A stretch of DNA of 64,000 nt from assembly GCF_047123305.1 (NCBI RefSeq), contig NZ_CP138918.1:3720001-3784000 (forward strand). The letters run 5' to 3'. Shown here piece by piece: positions 25,504-32,757 of this stretch. The notes below the pieces were generated by a model, which saw nothing but the letters and a program-made list of their open reading frames with translations, searched no databases and was not told the origin of the DNA. Every line of letters begins with the position of its first letter. The first letter of the stretch is position 1. The stretch comes from Thalassobius sp047123305. Lineage in GTDB: Bacteria > Pseudomonadota > Alphaproteobacteria > Rhodobacterales > Rhodobacteraceae. The position numbers were made by a program, and so were the translations under genes.

Positions 25504-26555
25504 GCGTTTGAAAGCTGCTTGAGCAGACGATCCGCCGCCACTTGCAGATCTTCAGCCGCCAGATCCGTCAGCGACAGCACCTCCAGCGGATCACTGGCGC
25601 GGCGGGAAGAGCGGCGATAGCTGGGGTCGTAATGCACCTCAACCAGCTCGGACGAGAGCGCGACGTGATCGCCGTTGCGGGCCATCATCTGCCAGCGCGC
25701 CACAGCCTCATGGCCATGAAACGGTGCGAGGTGGGACAGGCGGGCACAGAGCTCTTCCATATCTCCGATGACATCAACATAGGCCGCCGCCAGATAGCGG
25801 GCCCGGGCCGCCAGCGGCACCTCAAGGCGGAAATGATCTGCGCCAAGCATCGCCTGCCAGACCGACGGGGGAATGCGGATGCGGCCGATCTTGGCGCTCT
25901 CCGCTTCCACCAGTACGGGCCGCGCTGGATCCATTTTGGCCAGTGCCATTGCCAGCTGGCTCTCAAACGCCTTTTGGCTGGGCTGCCCGCCATCCCGCCC
26001 CCCAAGGAGCGATCCGCGATGATTGGCCAGCGCCTCCAGATCCAGCACCTGCGCACCCTGCTCTGCCAGAACGGCAAGCAGGTCGGTCTTGCCCGTCCCT
26101 GTGCCGCCATCAATCAGCACCAGCCGATGCGGCAAGGGCTGATCGTAGAGCATCTGCACCACCAACCGGCGGTAAGCCTTGTAGCCGCCGTCGATCAGGC
26201 TGACGCGCCAACCGATCTGCGCCAGGATCGAGGCAAAAGAGCCAGAGCGTTGGCCGCCTCGCCAGCAATAGACCAAGGGCCGCCATGCTCCTGAACGATC
26301 TGCCAGAGGGCCTTCGAGGTGTTTGGCCGCGTTGCGCGCCACCAGCGCTGCGCCAACTTTACGGGCCTTGAACGGGTCGTCTTGCACATAGATGGTGCCG
26401 ACTTTGGCGCGTTCCGCATCGGAAAAAACCGGCAGGGAAATGGCGTCAGGCAGGTGATCCTCGGCATATTCGGCAGGGGCGCGCACGTCGATGATGTCAT
26501 CGAAGCCAAGGGCCGCAATCTCTCGCAGCGAAGAAAATTTGACGCGGTCAACCAT
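25500..26555 (-). CDS. mnmH: tRNA 2-selenouridine synthase MnmH (SelU)
   Basis: A 351-residue enzyme that converts 2-thiouridine to 2-selenouridine at the wobble position of certain tRNAs, using selenophosphate from SelD. The N-terminal rhodanese domain has its active cysteine at C97 (VYCWRGGQRSGS). A P-loop, DGGTGTGKT, lies at about residues 149-157, as in the family. The gene converges on selD and the two stop codons overlap in the palindrome TTAA at 25500-25503. No selA or selB is seen, so in this window selenium use points to tRNA modification. Confidence 0.95.
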   Translation of the reverse strand: MVDRVKFSSLREIAALGFDDIIDVRAPAEYAEDHLPDAISLPVFSDAERAKVGTIYVQDDPFKARKVGAALVARNAAKHLEGPLADRSGAWRPLVYCWRGGQRSGSFASILAQIGWRVSLIDGGYKAYRRLVVQMLYDQPLPHRLVLIDGGTGTGKTDLLAVLAEQGAQVLDLEALANHRGSLLGGRDGGQPSQKAFESQLAMALAKMDPARPVLVEAESAKIGRIRIPPSVWQAMLGADHFRLEVPLAARARYLAAAYVDVIGDMEELCARLSHLAPFHGHEAVARWQMMARNGDHVALSSELVEVHYDPSYRRSSRRASDPLEVLSLTDLAAEDLQVAADRLLKQLSNA

Positions 26556-26647
26556 CTGGCCCCTCCTGCGATTTCTCCCCTATTCATAAGGCGTTGCGCG
26601 TCACAAGGCCAGCGCACAAACGCCGCGTTTCCGGCCTGCGCATTAAT

Positions 26648-26662
26648 TGAGTAAAAAACTCA
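26648..26662. promoter_or_regulatory. Palindrome of TGA-N9-TCA form upstream of the iron operon
   Basis: TGAGTAAAAAACTCA is an inverted repeat that fits the TGA-N9-TCA pattern described for RirA/IRO boxes in rhizobia. It lies 96 nt before the first gene of the HemP/imelysin operon and 93 nt upstream of mnmH. It could serve either gene; the assignment to an iron regulator is by pattern only. Confidence 0.45.
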
Positions 26663-26675
26663 GATTGACGTTTCC

Positions 26676-26688
26676 GACTAAATTAGTC
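26676..26688. promoter_or_regulatory. GACTAAATTAGTC palindrome, iron-rhodo-box-like
   Basis: A perfect 13-bp palindrome ending 69 nt before the 60-aa gene. From memory it resembles the iron-responsive 'iron-rhodo-box' predicted before iron-uptake genes of Rhodobacterales. Its position before hemP and imelysin genes supports iron control, but the regulator is inferred. Confidence 0.6.
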
Positions 26689-26757
26689 AGAAAACCTCCA
26701 TCACATCCAGCCACCCGCATTTGCGGCAGCCCGATTCTGCAAACAGGAATTTCGACA

Positions 26758-26940
26758 ATGAGAAACGCGCATTATCAGACGGCTGGACGTCATGCCTCCT
26801 CTGGGGACACCCAACGCACTGACCGCCCGCTGTTGCTGTCGATCCTTTCTGAAACCGGCCTTTTCGATGCCGGCCTTTCCGACAATTACTCCTTGGAGCG
26901 GCTCATCGACCGGCTTGATCAACGGGAAACCTTGGCATGA
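26758..26940 (+). CDS. Small hydrophilic protein preceding HemP
   Basis: A 60-residue protein with a polar N-terminus and a C-terminal amphipathic stretch (LLLSILSETGLFDAG, then SLERLIDRLDQRE). I do not recognise a family. It has a modest AGGA ribosome site, and its stop overlaps the likely hemP start as ATGA, which implies translational coupling and argues that it is a real gene. It is the first gene after the two palindromes, so it is expected to be iron regulated. Confidence 0.6.
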   Translation: MRNAHYQTAGRHASSGDTQRTDRPLLLSILSETGLFDAGLSDNYSLERLIDRLDQRETLA

Positions 26941-27110
26941 CCACCATGAGAATGAACCAATCCGGCGCCTCTGAAATTGAGCTGCCGACCCTGCCCACAC
27001 ATCGCGCCGAAGACCTGACCGAAGGCGGCACCCAGGCGCTGATCGTGTTGAACGACCAGGTTTACAGCTTGCGCATCACCCGCGCTGGTAAACTGATCCT
27101 GACCAAGTGA
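26937..27110 (+). CDS. hemP: Haemin uptake protein HemP family
   Basis: A 57-residue protein (54 if started at ATG 26946). The C-terminal half matches the small HemP family: EGGTQALIVLNDQVYSLRITRAGKLILTK, with the conserved Y-LR-TR-GKLILTK ending. HemP proteins lie at the head of haem and iron uptake operons; some act as regulators of haem receptor expression, but the mechanism is not settled. It overlaps the preceding gene by 4 nt and is followed by the Cys/His-rich gene after 9 nt. No haem receptor gene is in the window. Confidence 0.85.
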   Translation: MTTMRMNQSGASEIELPTLPTHRAEDLTEGGTQALIVLNDQVYSLRITRAGKLILTK

Positions 27111-27119
27111 GCTGAGCCG

Positions 27120-27647
27120 ATGCGACAGAGCGATGCCAGCACAGACCGTCGGAAACCAACCTCCAAGCGCCCCAAAGGGGGGGCGCCGGTTGGGGTTCTT
27201 TCAGACCTTGATCCGGTGCCTGCCTCTGCGGTGATGTATCTGCGCCTCTGGTGTGAGGGCCACCGCGACCAGCTGCGGGCGGATCTGACCCCCGCGCTTG
27301 GTCCCGAGGTTGCAACCCGCATCGGACAGGAGTTCGACCACCTGTGCAGCCTGTGCATCCATCACGGCCGTCGCCGCATGTGCCGTCACCATCTGCAATG
27401 CAAATGCCTTGGCGCGGATGAAAGCTGTTTTGCCAACCTCGTCGATCTGGCGGCGGCGGGCGAAGATGCGGATGCGATGTTGATTGCCAGTCTGATGCTG
27501 CGCGCCGAACAAGTGCCGCTGTCAACGGCCTTGGCGCAATCGGTTGGGGCGGCGCTGAGCCGTGCCAAACACGAAGAAGACTTTGGGGATGATCACCTGA
27601 CGGCCCATTCCGGCCAGATCTACCCGACACCGCAATTCACCCAATAA
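27120..27647 (+). CDS. Cys/His-rich protein of unknown function in the iron operon
   Basis: A 175-residue soluble protein with no signal peptide or membrane segment. Its centre has a dense metal-ligand cluster: C76, C79, H81, H82, C88, H90, H91, C94, C96 and C103, spaced C-x2-C-x8-C-x5-C-x-C-x6-C. I do not recognise the family. The pattern suggests zinc, iron or an iron-sulphur cluster, and the location between hemP and imelysin suggests a role in iron sensing or handling in the cytoplasm; both are inferences. The N-terminus is basic and probably disordered. It starts 9 nt after the hemP stop. Confidence 0.75.
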   Translation: MRQSDASTDRRKPTSKRPKGGAPVGVLSDLDPVPASAVMYLRLWCEGHRDQLRADLTPALGPEVATRIGQEFDHLCSLCIHHGRRRMCRHHLQCKCLGADESCFANLVDLAAAGEDADAMLIASLMLRAEQVPLSTALAQSVGAALSRAKHEEDFGDDHLTAHSGQIYPTPQFTQ

Positions 27648-27678
27648 TTTACAAACTCCCCAACAAGGACTGTTGATC

Positions 27679-28944
27679 ATGAAAACCACCTTCCTGAGCA
27701 CCTCTGTGCTGGCACTGACGCTGGGCAGCGCCGCTCTCGCCGAGGCCCCAAGCGCCCAAGCGGTTCTGGAAAACTACGCCAACATCGCTGAAGCGAAGTA
27801 TCAGGACAGCCTGATCACCGCACAGGCGCTGCAGACTGCAGTTGATGCGCTGATCGCCACGCCTTCGGCAGAAAACCTGCAAGCGGCCAAAGACGCCTGG
27901 CTGGCGGCGCGTAAACCCTACCAGCAGACCGAGGTCTACCGTTTCGGCAATGCCATCGTTGACGACTGGGAAGGCAAGGTAAACGCATGGCCGTTGGACG
28001 AAGGTCTGATCGACTATGTGGACGCGTCTTACGGCCTGTCGGAAGAAAACGACTATGCTGCGCTGAACGTGGTGGCGACCCCGGTCTTCACCCTGTCGGG
28101 CACCGAAGTGGACGCCACCAACATCACCCCAGAGCTGCTGGAAGCCACCCTGCACGAAGCAGACGGTGTTGAGGCCAACGTCGCCACTGGCTATCACGCC
28201 ATTGAATTCCTGCTTTGGGGCCAGGACCTGAACGGCCACGGCGCCGGCGCGGGCAACCGCCCCTGGACCGATTTCGCTGCGGGTGACGATTGTACCGGTG
28301 GCAACTGTGACCGTCGTGGGGGCTACCTGAAAGCGGCAACCGATCTGTTGGTTTCGGATCTTGAGTTCATGGCGGCCCAGTGGGCTGCGGGTGGCGAAGG
28401 TCGTGCAACCGTACTGGCCGATGATAACGCGGGTCTGGTTGCAATGCTGACCGGCATGGGCTCGCTGTCCTACGGTGAGCAGGCTGGTGAACGCATGCGC
28501 CTTGGCCTGATGCTGAACGATCCCGAGGAAGAGCATGATTGCTTCTCCGACAACACCCACAACAGCCACTACTACGATGGCCAGGGCATCCAGAACGTCT
28601 ATCTGGGCAGCTACACCCGCATTGACGGCACCGTTGTGTCTGGCGCGTCGCTGAGCGATCTGGTGAAAGCCAAAGACGCTGCTCTGGACGCTGAGATGAC
28701 TGGCAAACTGGAAGTGACCATGGCTGCTCTGGGCAAGATGAAAGAGGCTGCCGACAACGGTTTCGCTTATGACCAGATGCTGGAACGTGGCAACGCCGAA
28801 GGCGAAGCCCTGATCATGGGCGGTGTCAACGGTCTGGTGGATCAAACCAAATCCATCGAACGTGTTGTCGCCGCACTGGGCCTGAACCAGATGGAATTTG
28901 AAGGCTCCGACAGCCTGGATAACCCGTCCGCCGTGTTCAACTAA
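27679..28944 (+). CDS. Imelysin family protein 1 (IrpA-like), periplasmic
   Basis: A 421-residue protein with a signal peptide (residues 1-22, ending SAALAE) and the imelysin signature GYHAIE at residues 171-176 (GxHxxE, H173 and E176). Imelysin/IrpA proteins are iron-regulated, bind metal and are exported; the fold is a four-helix bundle duplicated in tandem and related to EfeO. The start is ATG 27679, preceded by AAGGA; TTG 27673 is not needed. It is followed by a strong hairpin and then by the di-heme protein gene. It probably takes part in periplasmic iron uptake. Confidence 0.92.
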   Translation: MKTTFLSTSVLALTLGSAALAEAPSAQAVLENYANIAEAKYQDSLITAQALQTAVDALIATPSAENLQAAKDAWLAARKPYQQTEVYRFGNAIVDDWEGKVNAWPLDEGLIDYVDASYGLSEENDYAALNVVATPVFTLSGTEVDATNITPELLEATLHEADGVEANVATGYHAIEFLLWGQDLNGHGAGAGNRPWTDFAAGDDCTGGNCDRRGGYLKAATDLLVSDLEFMAAQWAAGGEGRATVLADDNAGLVAMLTGMGSLSYGEQAGERMRLGLMLNDPEEEHDCFSDNTHNSHYYDGQGIQNVYLGSYTRIDGTVVSGASLSDLVKAKDAALDAEMTGKLEVTMAALGKMKEAADNGFAYDQMLERGNAEGEALIMGGVNGLVDQTKSIERVVAALGLNQMEFEGSDSLDNPSAVFN

Positions 28945-28962
28945 AGCCTCCAATACGACAAA

Positions 28963-28989
28963 CCGGCCGCGGGGATCCCTCGCGGCCGG
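28963..28989 (+). promoter_or_regulatory. Intercistronic hairpin after imelysin 1
   Basis: CCGGCCGCG and CGCGGCCGG pair perfectly around the 9-nt loop GGGATCCCT. No T-run follows. It probably stabilises the imelysin 1 message or partly terminates transcription before the di-heme gene. Confidence 0.6.
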
Positions 28990-29051
28990 ACTATGTTCAT
29001 CCCCCCCGACATCCAGCCCCTCGGGCCAATTCCGAACCGGTGCCAGATCCC

Positions 29052-30581
29052 ATGTCCCTCTCCCGCCTGATCCTGCCAGTTGCCCTGCCGGTTGCGCTAA
29101 CCTTCACTGCCGCCCCGCTGGCGGCCGACCCGCTGTTGCATGAGCCGCATCTTGATCCCCTGCCCCGCACCAAGGCGGAAGCCGCGCGCATCAACGCGGT
29201 GCGCCAAGCCCCGACAGATTTCAACGCGGCCCAGCGGTTTGAGGCCAAGTCAGCAGGAGCCGGCACCGTTGCCCTCGCAGAGGGGGCTGCAATCTTTGCC
29301 CAGCCCGCGGCCAATCTGACTGAAACCTTGGATTTCGAACTGGGGCGTGCCCTGTTTGAGAAACTTTGGGTGGCGGCGCCGTCGTCGACCCGCGCCTCGG
29401 ATGGGTTGGGGCCTGTGCACAATGCGCGGGCCTGCTCCGGCTGTCACATCAGTGACGGGCGCGGTCACGCGCCCCAAGGGCCCAGTGATGACGCCAAAAG
29501 CTTTGCGCTGAAACTCTCGGTTCCGGCAGATCTTGATGCCCGCACGGCAGAGATTGCGGATTGGATCGCCACCGCGCCCGAACCCAATTACGGCAGTCAG
29601 CTTCAGGATTTCGCCACTGCCAATATCGGTGCGGAGGCACGTCTTTCGGTCCGCTACACGCCTTATCCTGTGACGTTGGATGACGGCACGGTGGTAACCC
29701 TGCGTCGTCCCGAGGTCGCGCTGGAACAGATGGCCCATGGCCCTTTGCATAAGGAGGTGATGCTCAGCCCGCGTATCGCGCTGCCGATCAGCGGTCTGGG
29801 CCTGATTGAAGCCATTCCCGCTACCGACATTGTGGCCCAGGCAGATCCCCACGACAGCGATGGAGACGGGGTTTCCGGCCGCGCAGCTGTCGCTTGGTCG
29901 ATTGAACATGACCAATGGATGCTGGGCCGGTTCGGTCACAAGGCGGGCCAGCCCACGTTGCGGCAACAGGTTGCGGCGGCGCTGAGCACCGATCTGGGAC
30001 TTTCAACCCCGCTGCTTCCTGCCGCCTGGGGCGATTGCACCGTCACCCAAACCGCCTGCCGCAATGCGCCCCATGGCGACGGCGATGTGCGGGGCCATGA
30101 GGTCGACACAATCGCGCTGGATCTCATGACGCTTTACACCGCCAACCTCGGCGTGCCGGAACGGCGGCAGGTGGCGGCCCCACAGGTGCTGCGCGGCAAA
30201 GAGCTGTTTTATCAGGCGGGCTGCCAGGCCTGCCACACCCCGAACTTTGTCACCCACCGGCTGACTGATACCCCTGAACGGTCCTTCCAGTTGATCTGGC
30301 CCTACTCCGACTTCCTGCTGCATGACATGGGCGACGGTCTGGCCGACAGCCGCCCAGAAGGCATTGCCACACAGAAGGAATGGCGCACCCCACCGCTTTG
30401 GGGTATCGGTCTGGCCAAAGCGGCCTCGCCGGAGGCAGGCTTCCTGCACGACGGGCGTGCCCGCACCCTGTTAGAGGCGGTTCTTTGGCACGGTGGCGAA
30501 GCGGCGACGGCGCAGGCTCGGGTGCGCCAGATGGGCCAAGCTGACCGCGCAGCCTTGGTCGCCTTTTTGGAAAGTCTTTGA
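29052..30581 (+). CDS. Di-heme oxidoreductase family protein (DUF1111), periplasmic
   Basis: A 509-residue exported c-type cytochrome with a signal peptide (about residues 1-25). Two haem-binding motifs are seen: C128-SG-C131-H132 and C391-QA-C394-H395. The family, often labelled 'thiol oxidoreductase' or DUF1111, resembles di-heme peroxidases. In this operon type it lies between two imelysin genes, so electron transfer to or from iron bound by imelysin is an attractive but untested idea. The ATG at 29052 starts a proper signal peptide; the upstream GTG 29040 adds four residues. Confidence 0.9.
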   Translation: MSLSRLILPVALPVALTFTAAPLAADPLLHEPHLDPLPRTKAEAARINAVRQAPTDFNAAQRFEAKSAGAGTVALAEGAAIFAQPAANLTETLDFELGRALFEKLWVAAPSSTRASDGLGPVHNARACSGCHISDGRGHAPQGPSDDAKSFALKLSVPADLDARTAEIADWIATAPEPNYGSQLQDFATANIGAEARLSVRYTPYPVTLDDGTVVTLRRPEVALEQMAHGPLHKEVMLSPRIALPISGLGLIEAIPATDIVAQADPHDSDGDGVSGRAAVAWSIEHDQWMLGRFGHKAGQPTLRQQVAAALSTDLGLSTPLLPAAWGDCTVTQTACRNAPHGDGDVRGHEVDTIALDLMTLYTANLGVPERRQVAAPQVLRGKELFYQAGCQACHTPNFVTHRLTDTPERSFQLIWPYSDFLLHDMGDGLADSRPEGIATQKEWRTPPLWGIGLAKAASPEAGFLHDGRARTLLEAVLWHGGEAATAQARVRQMGQADRAALVAFLESL

Positions 30582-30594
30582 GAAAGATATTGTG

Positions 30595-31623
30595 ATGCTG
30601 AGATCTGTTGTTGCCTTAAGCTGCGCGTTGCTCCCCCTGTCCTTCGGACTGCAGGCGGAAGAGGCCGATGCAGCCAAAACAGCCAAGATCGACGCCATCC
30701 TGACCCAACATGTGCTGCCAAACTTTGAAGACCTGGCACAGACCACCGCCACTCTTGCAACCGTCGCGCATGAGAACTGCTCGCCCGACAGTGAGGCATT
30801 GCAGATCGCCTATCACAACGCCTTTGATGCCTGGACCCGGGTCAGCCATCTGCGATTTGGACCAAGCGAAGTGAACAACCGAGCCTTTGCGCTGGCCTTC
30901 TGGCCGGATCCGCGTGGCAAAACCCCCAAGGCGCTGGCGCGTCTGCTGGCGGATCAGGACGTGGCGCTGCTGGCACCTGAGGCCTTTGAAGAACTCTCGA
31001 TCGCGGCGCGTGGGTTCTATACGCTGGAATACCTGTTGTTTGAACCCCAGTTGCAGCAACCCGCCGCCTATGCCTGCGCCCTGGTCGAAGCTGGCACCGC
31101 CGATATCGCCCGTCTCAGCGCCCGTATCGCTGCAGATTGGCCCAACTACGCCGATCAGATGCGCCAAGCCGGTGGGGACAGTCCTTACCAAACGCAGGAT
31201 GAAGTCACGCAGGAGTTTTTCAAAGCCCTGCTGACCGGCCTGCAGTTCACCACTGACATGCGCCTTGGCCGCCCCCTGGGCAGTTTTGACCGCCCCCGCC
31301 CAAAACGGGCCGAGGCACGGCGGTCCGCACGCGGCAGGCAAACCGTTGCTCTGGCGGTTGCAGAACTGGCGGAACTGGCGGCACTTTTGGCGGAGGATGA
31401 CAGCAGCCTGGAACGGGAACTCGCCGGTGCTTTTGGTGAGGTCGCTGAAAACATCGACACGCTGGAATCGCCGGATCTTTCGCAGGTCAGCGACGCGTTG
31501 GGCTGGATGCAGGTTGATATGGTGCGCCTTGGGTTGCACGGCCGCATCGTCGAAGAACTGATGCCCCCGCTAGGGGAACAACTGGGCGTGCCGGCAGGCT
31601 TCAACGCACTGGACGGGGATTGA
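30595..31623 (+). CDS. Imelysin family protein 2, periplasmic
   Basis: A 342-residue exported protein with a signal peptide (residues 1-21). It shares the imelysin fold features with the gene at 27679 but is shorter and divergent. The GxHxxE motif reads G140-F-Y142-T-L-E145, so the conserved His is Tyr. I start at ATG 30595 (GTG 30592 is possible) because the longer open frame overlaps the di-heme gene. It lies 13 nt after that gene and 4 nt before the DUF1513 gene, so all are one operon. Confidence 0.9.
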   Translation: MLRSVVALSCALLPLSFGLQAEEADAAKTAKIDAILTQHVLPNFEDLAQTTATLATVAHENCSPDSEALQIAYHNAFDAWTRVSHLRFGPSEVNNRAFALAFWPDPRGKTPKALARLLADQDVALLAPEAFEELSIAARGFYTLEYLLFEPQLQQPAAYACALVEAGTADIARLSARIAADWPNYADQMRQAGGDSPYQTQDEVTQEFFKALLTGLQFTTDMRLGRPLGSFDRPRPKRAEARRSARGRQTVALAVAELAELAALLAEDDSSLERELAGAFGEVAENIDTLESPDLSQVSDALGWMQVDMVRLGLHGRIVEELMPPLGEQLGVPAGFNALDGD

Positions 31624-31627
31624 ACCA

Positions 31628-32710
31628 ATGCGGGCGTCGCGACGGGGGTTTTTGACAGGTCTTCTGGCAAGTAGCTTGACACCGCAGCTAACTTGGGCAG
31701 ATGTCGGTGCGCCGCGTTTTCTGGCCGCCGCAAAAACGCCCGATGGCACGTTTCGCTTGTTTGGACTGGCACAGAACGGGGAAGCGCTGTTTGACCTGCC
31801 ATTGCCCGGTCGCGGCCATGCGGCGGCGGCCCATCCCACCCGCCCCGAAGCGGTGGCCTTTGCCCGCAGACCCGGCACGTTTGCGCAGGTGATCAACTGC
31901 GCCAACGGCGCGGTCACGGCCACGCTCACCAGCCCAGAGGGGCGGCATTTCACCGGTCACGGGGCCTTTGATCTGGCCGGCGATCTGCTGCTGACGCCGG
32001 AAAACGACTATGAAAACGGCATGGGCTGTGTGGCAATCTGGGACCGCCGGCGGGGATACCGGCGCGTCGGCGATCTGCCTTCGGGTGGGATCGGACCGCA
32101 TGAGATGTTGCGCCTGCCTGTGGGTCTGGACGGTGCCGAGCGGTTTGTGATCGCCAATGGCGGCATCGACACCCATCCTGAAAGCGGCCGCAGCCCACTG
32201 AATCTGCCAACGATGCGGGCCAATTTGACGCTTATGGACCTGAACGGCGGGTTGGAGGTGGTTGAGCTGGACAGCGCCCTGCGACTGAACTCGATCCGCC
32301 ATCTGGCGGTGCGCCCCGACGGGCTTTTGGCGTTTGCAATGCAATGGCAGGGCGCGGACGGCACCCACCCGCCGCTTCTGGGGCTGATCCGCTGGGGCGA
32401 AGCGCCTCGGTTGGTGCAAGCCCCTGCCCCGCAGCACGCCGGCATGAAAAACTATGCGGGCTCTGTTGCTTTCAGTGGCGATGGGCGGCAGGTGGCCATC
32501 ACCTCCCCACGTGGCAATGCGGTGCAACTGTTTGACGCCGCAACAGGCGCCTTCCTTCGACAGGTGGACGAGACGGACGTCTGTGGCCTGTCGGCACTGG
32601 AGGGTGGCTTTGTCCTCACCTCCGGCAAGGGCGTGATCCGCCACATCGGTGCCGAAGGCGCGCCGGCGCGGCATGATCTGGCCTTTGACAATCACCTGAT
32701 TGCGGTCTGA
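31628..32710 (+). CDS. DUF1513 domain protein, Tat-exported beta-propeller-like
   Basis: A 360-residue protein with a twin-arginine signal (ASRRGFLTGLLASS, residues 3-16). The mature part is rich in repeats such as RHFTGHGAFDLAGDLLLTPEND, with HEM and conserved GHG/PHE motifs of DUF1513, and probably folds as a beta-propeller. Tat export suggests that it folds or binds a cofactor before leaving the cytoplasm. It closes the HemP/imelysin operon; the family is repeatedly found beside imelysin and DUF1111 genes but has no known activity. Confidence 0.9.
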   Translation: MRASRRGFLTGLLASSLTPQLTWADVGAPRFLAAAKTPDGTFRLFGLAQNGEALFDLPLPGRGHAAAAHPTRPEAVAFARRPGTFAQVINCANGAVTATLTSPEGRHFTGHGAFDLAGDLLLTPENDYENGMGCVAIWDRRRGYRRVGDLPSGGIGPHEMLRLPVGLDGAERFVIANGGIDTHPESGRSPLNLPTMRANLTLMDLNGGLEVVELDSALRLNSIRHLAVRPDGLLAFAMQWQGADGTHPPLLGLIRWGEAPRLVQAPAPQHAGMKNYAGSVAFSGDGRQVAITSPRGNAVQLFDAATGAFLRQVDETDVCGLSALEGGFVLTSGKGVIRHIGAEGAPARHDLAFDNHLIAV

Positions 32711-32729
32711 ACCACTGGCGGGCGTGGCC

Positions 32730-32743
32730 CGGGCTTACGCCCG
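32730..32743. terminator. Hairpin between convergent DUF1513 and dctM genes
   Basis: CGGGC and GCCCG form a 5-bp stem around TTAC, followed by AGCCTGTTTT on the plus strand. It could end the iron operon, and possibly dctM from the other side. The stem is short. Confidence 0.45.
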
Positions 32744-32757
32744 AGCCTGTTTTCAGA

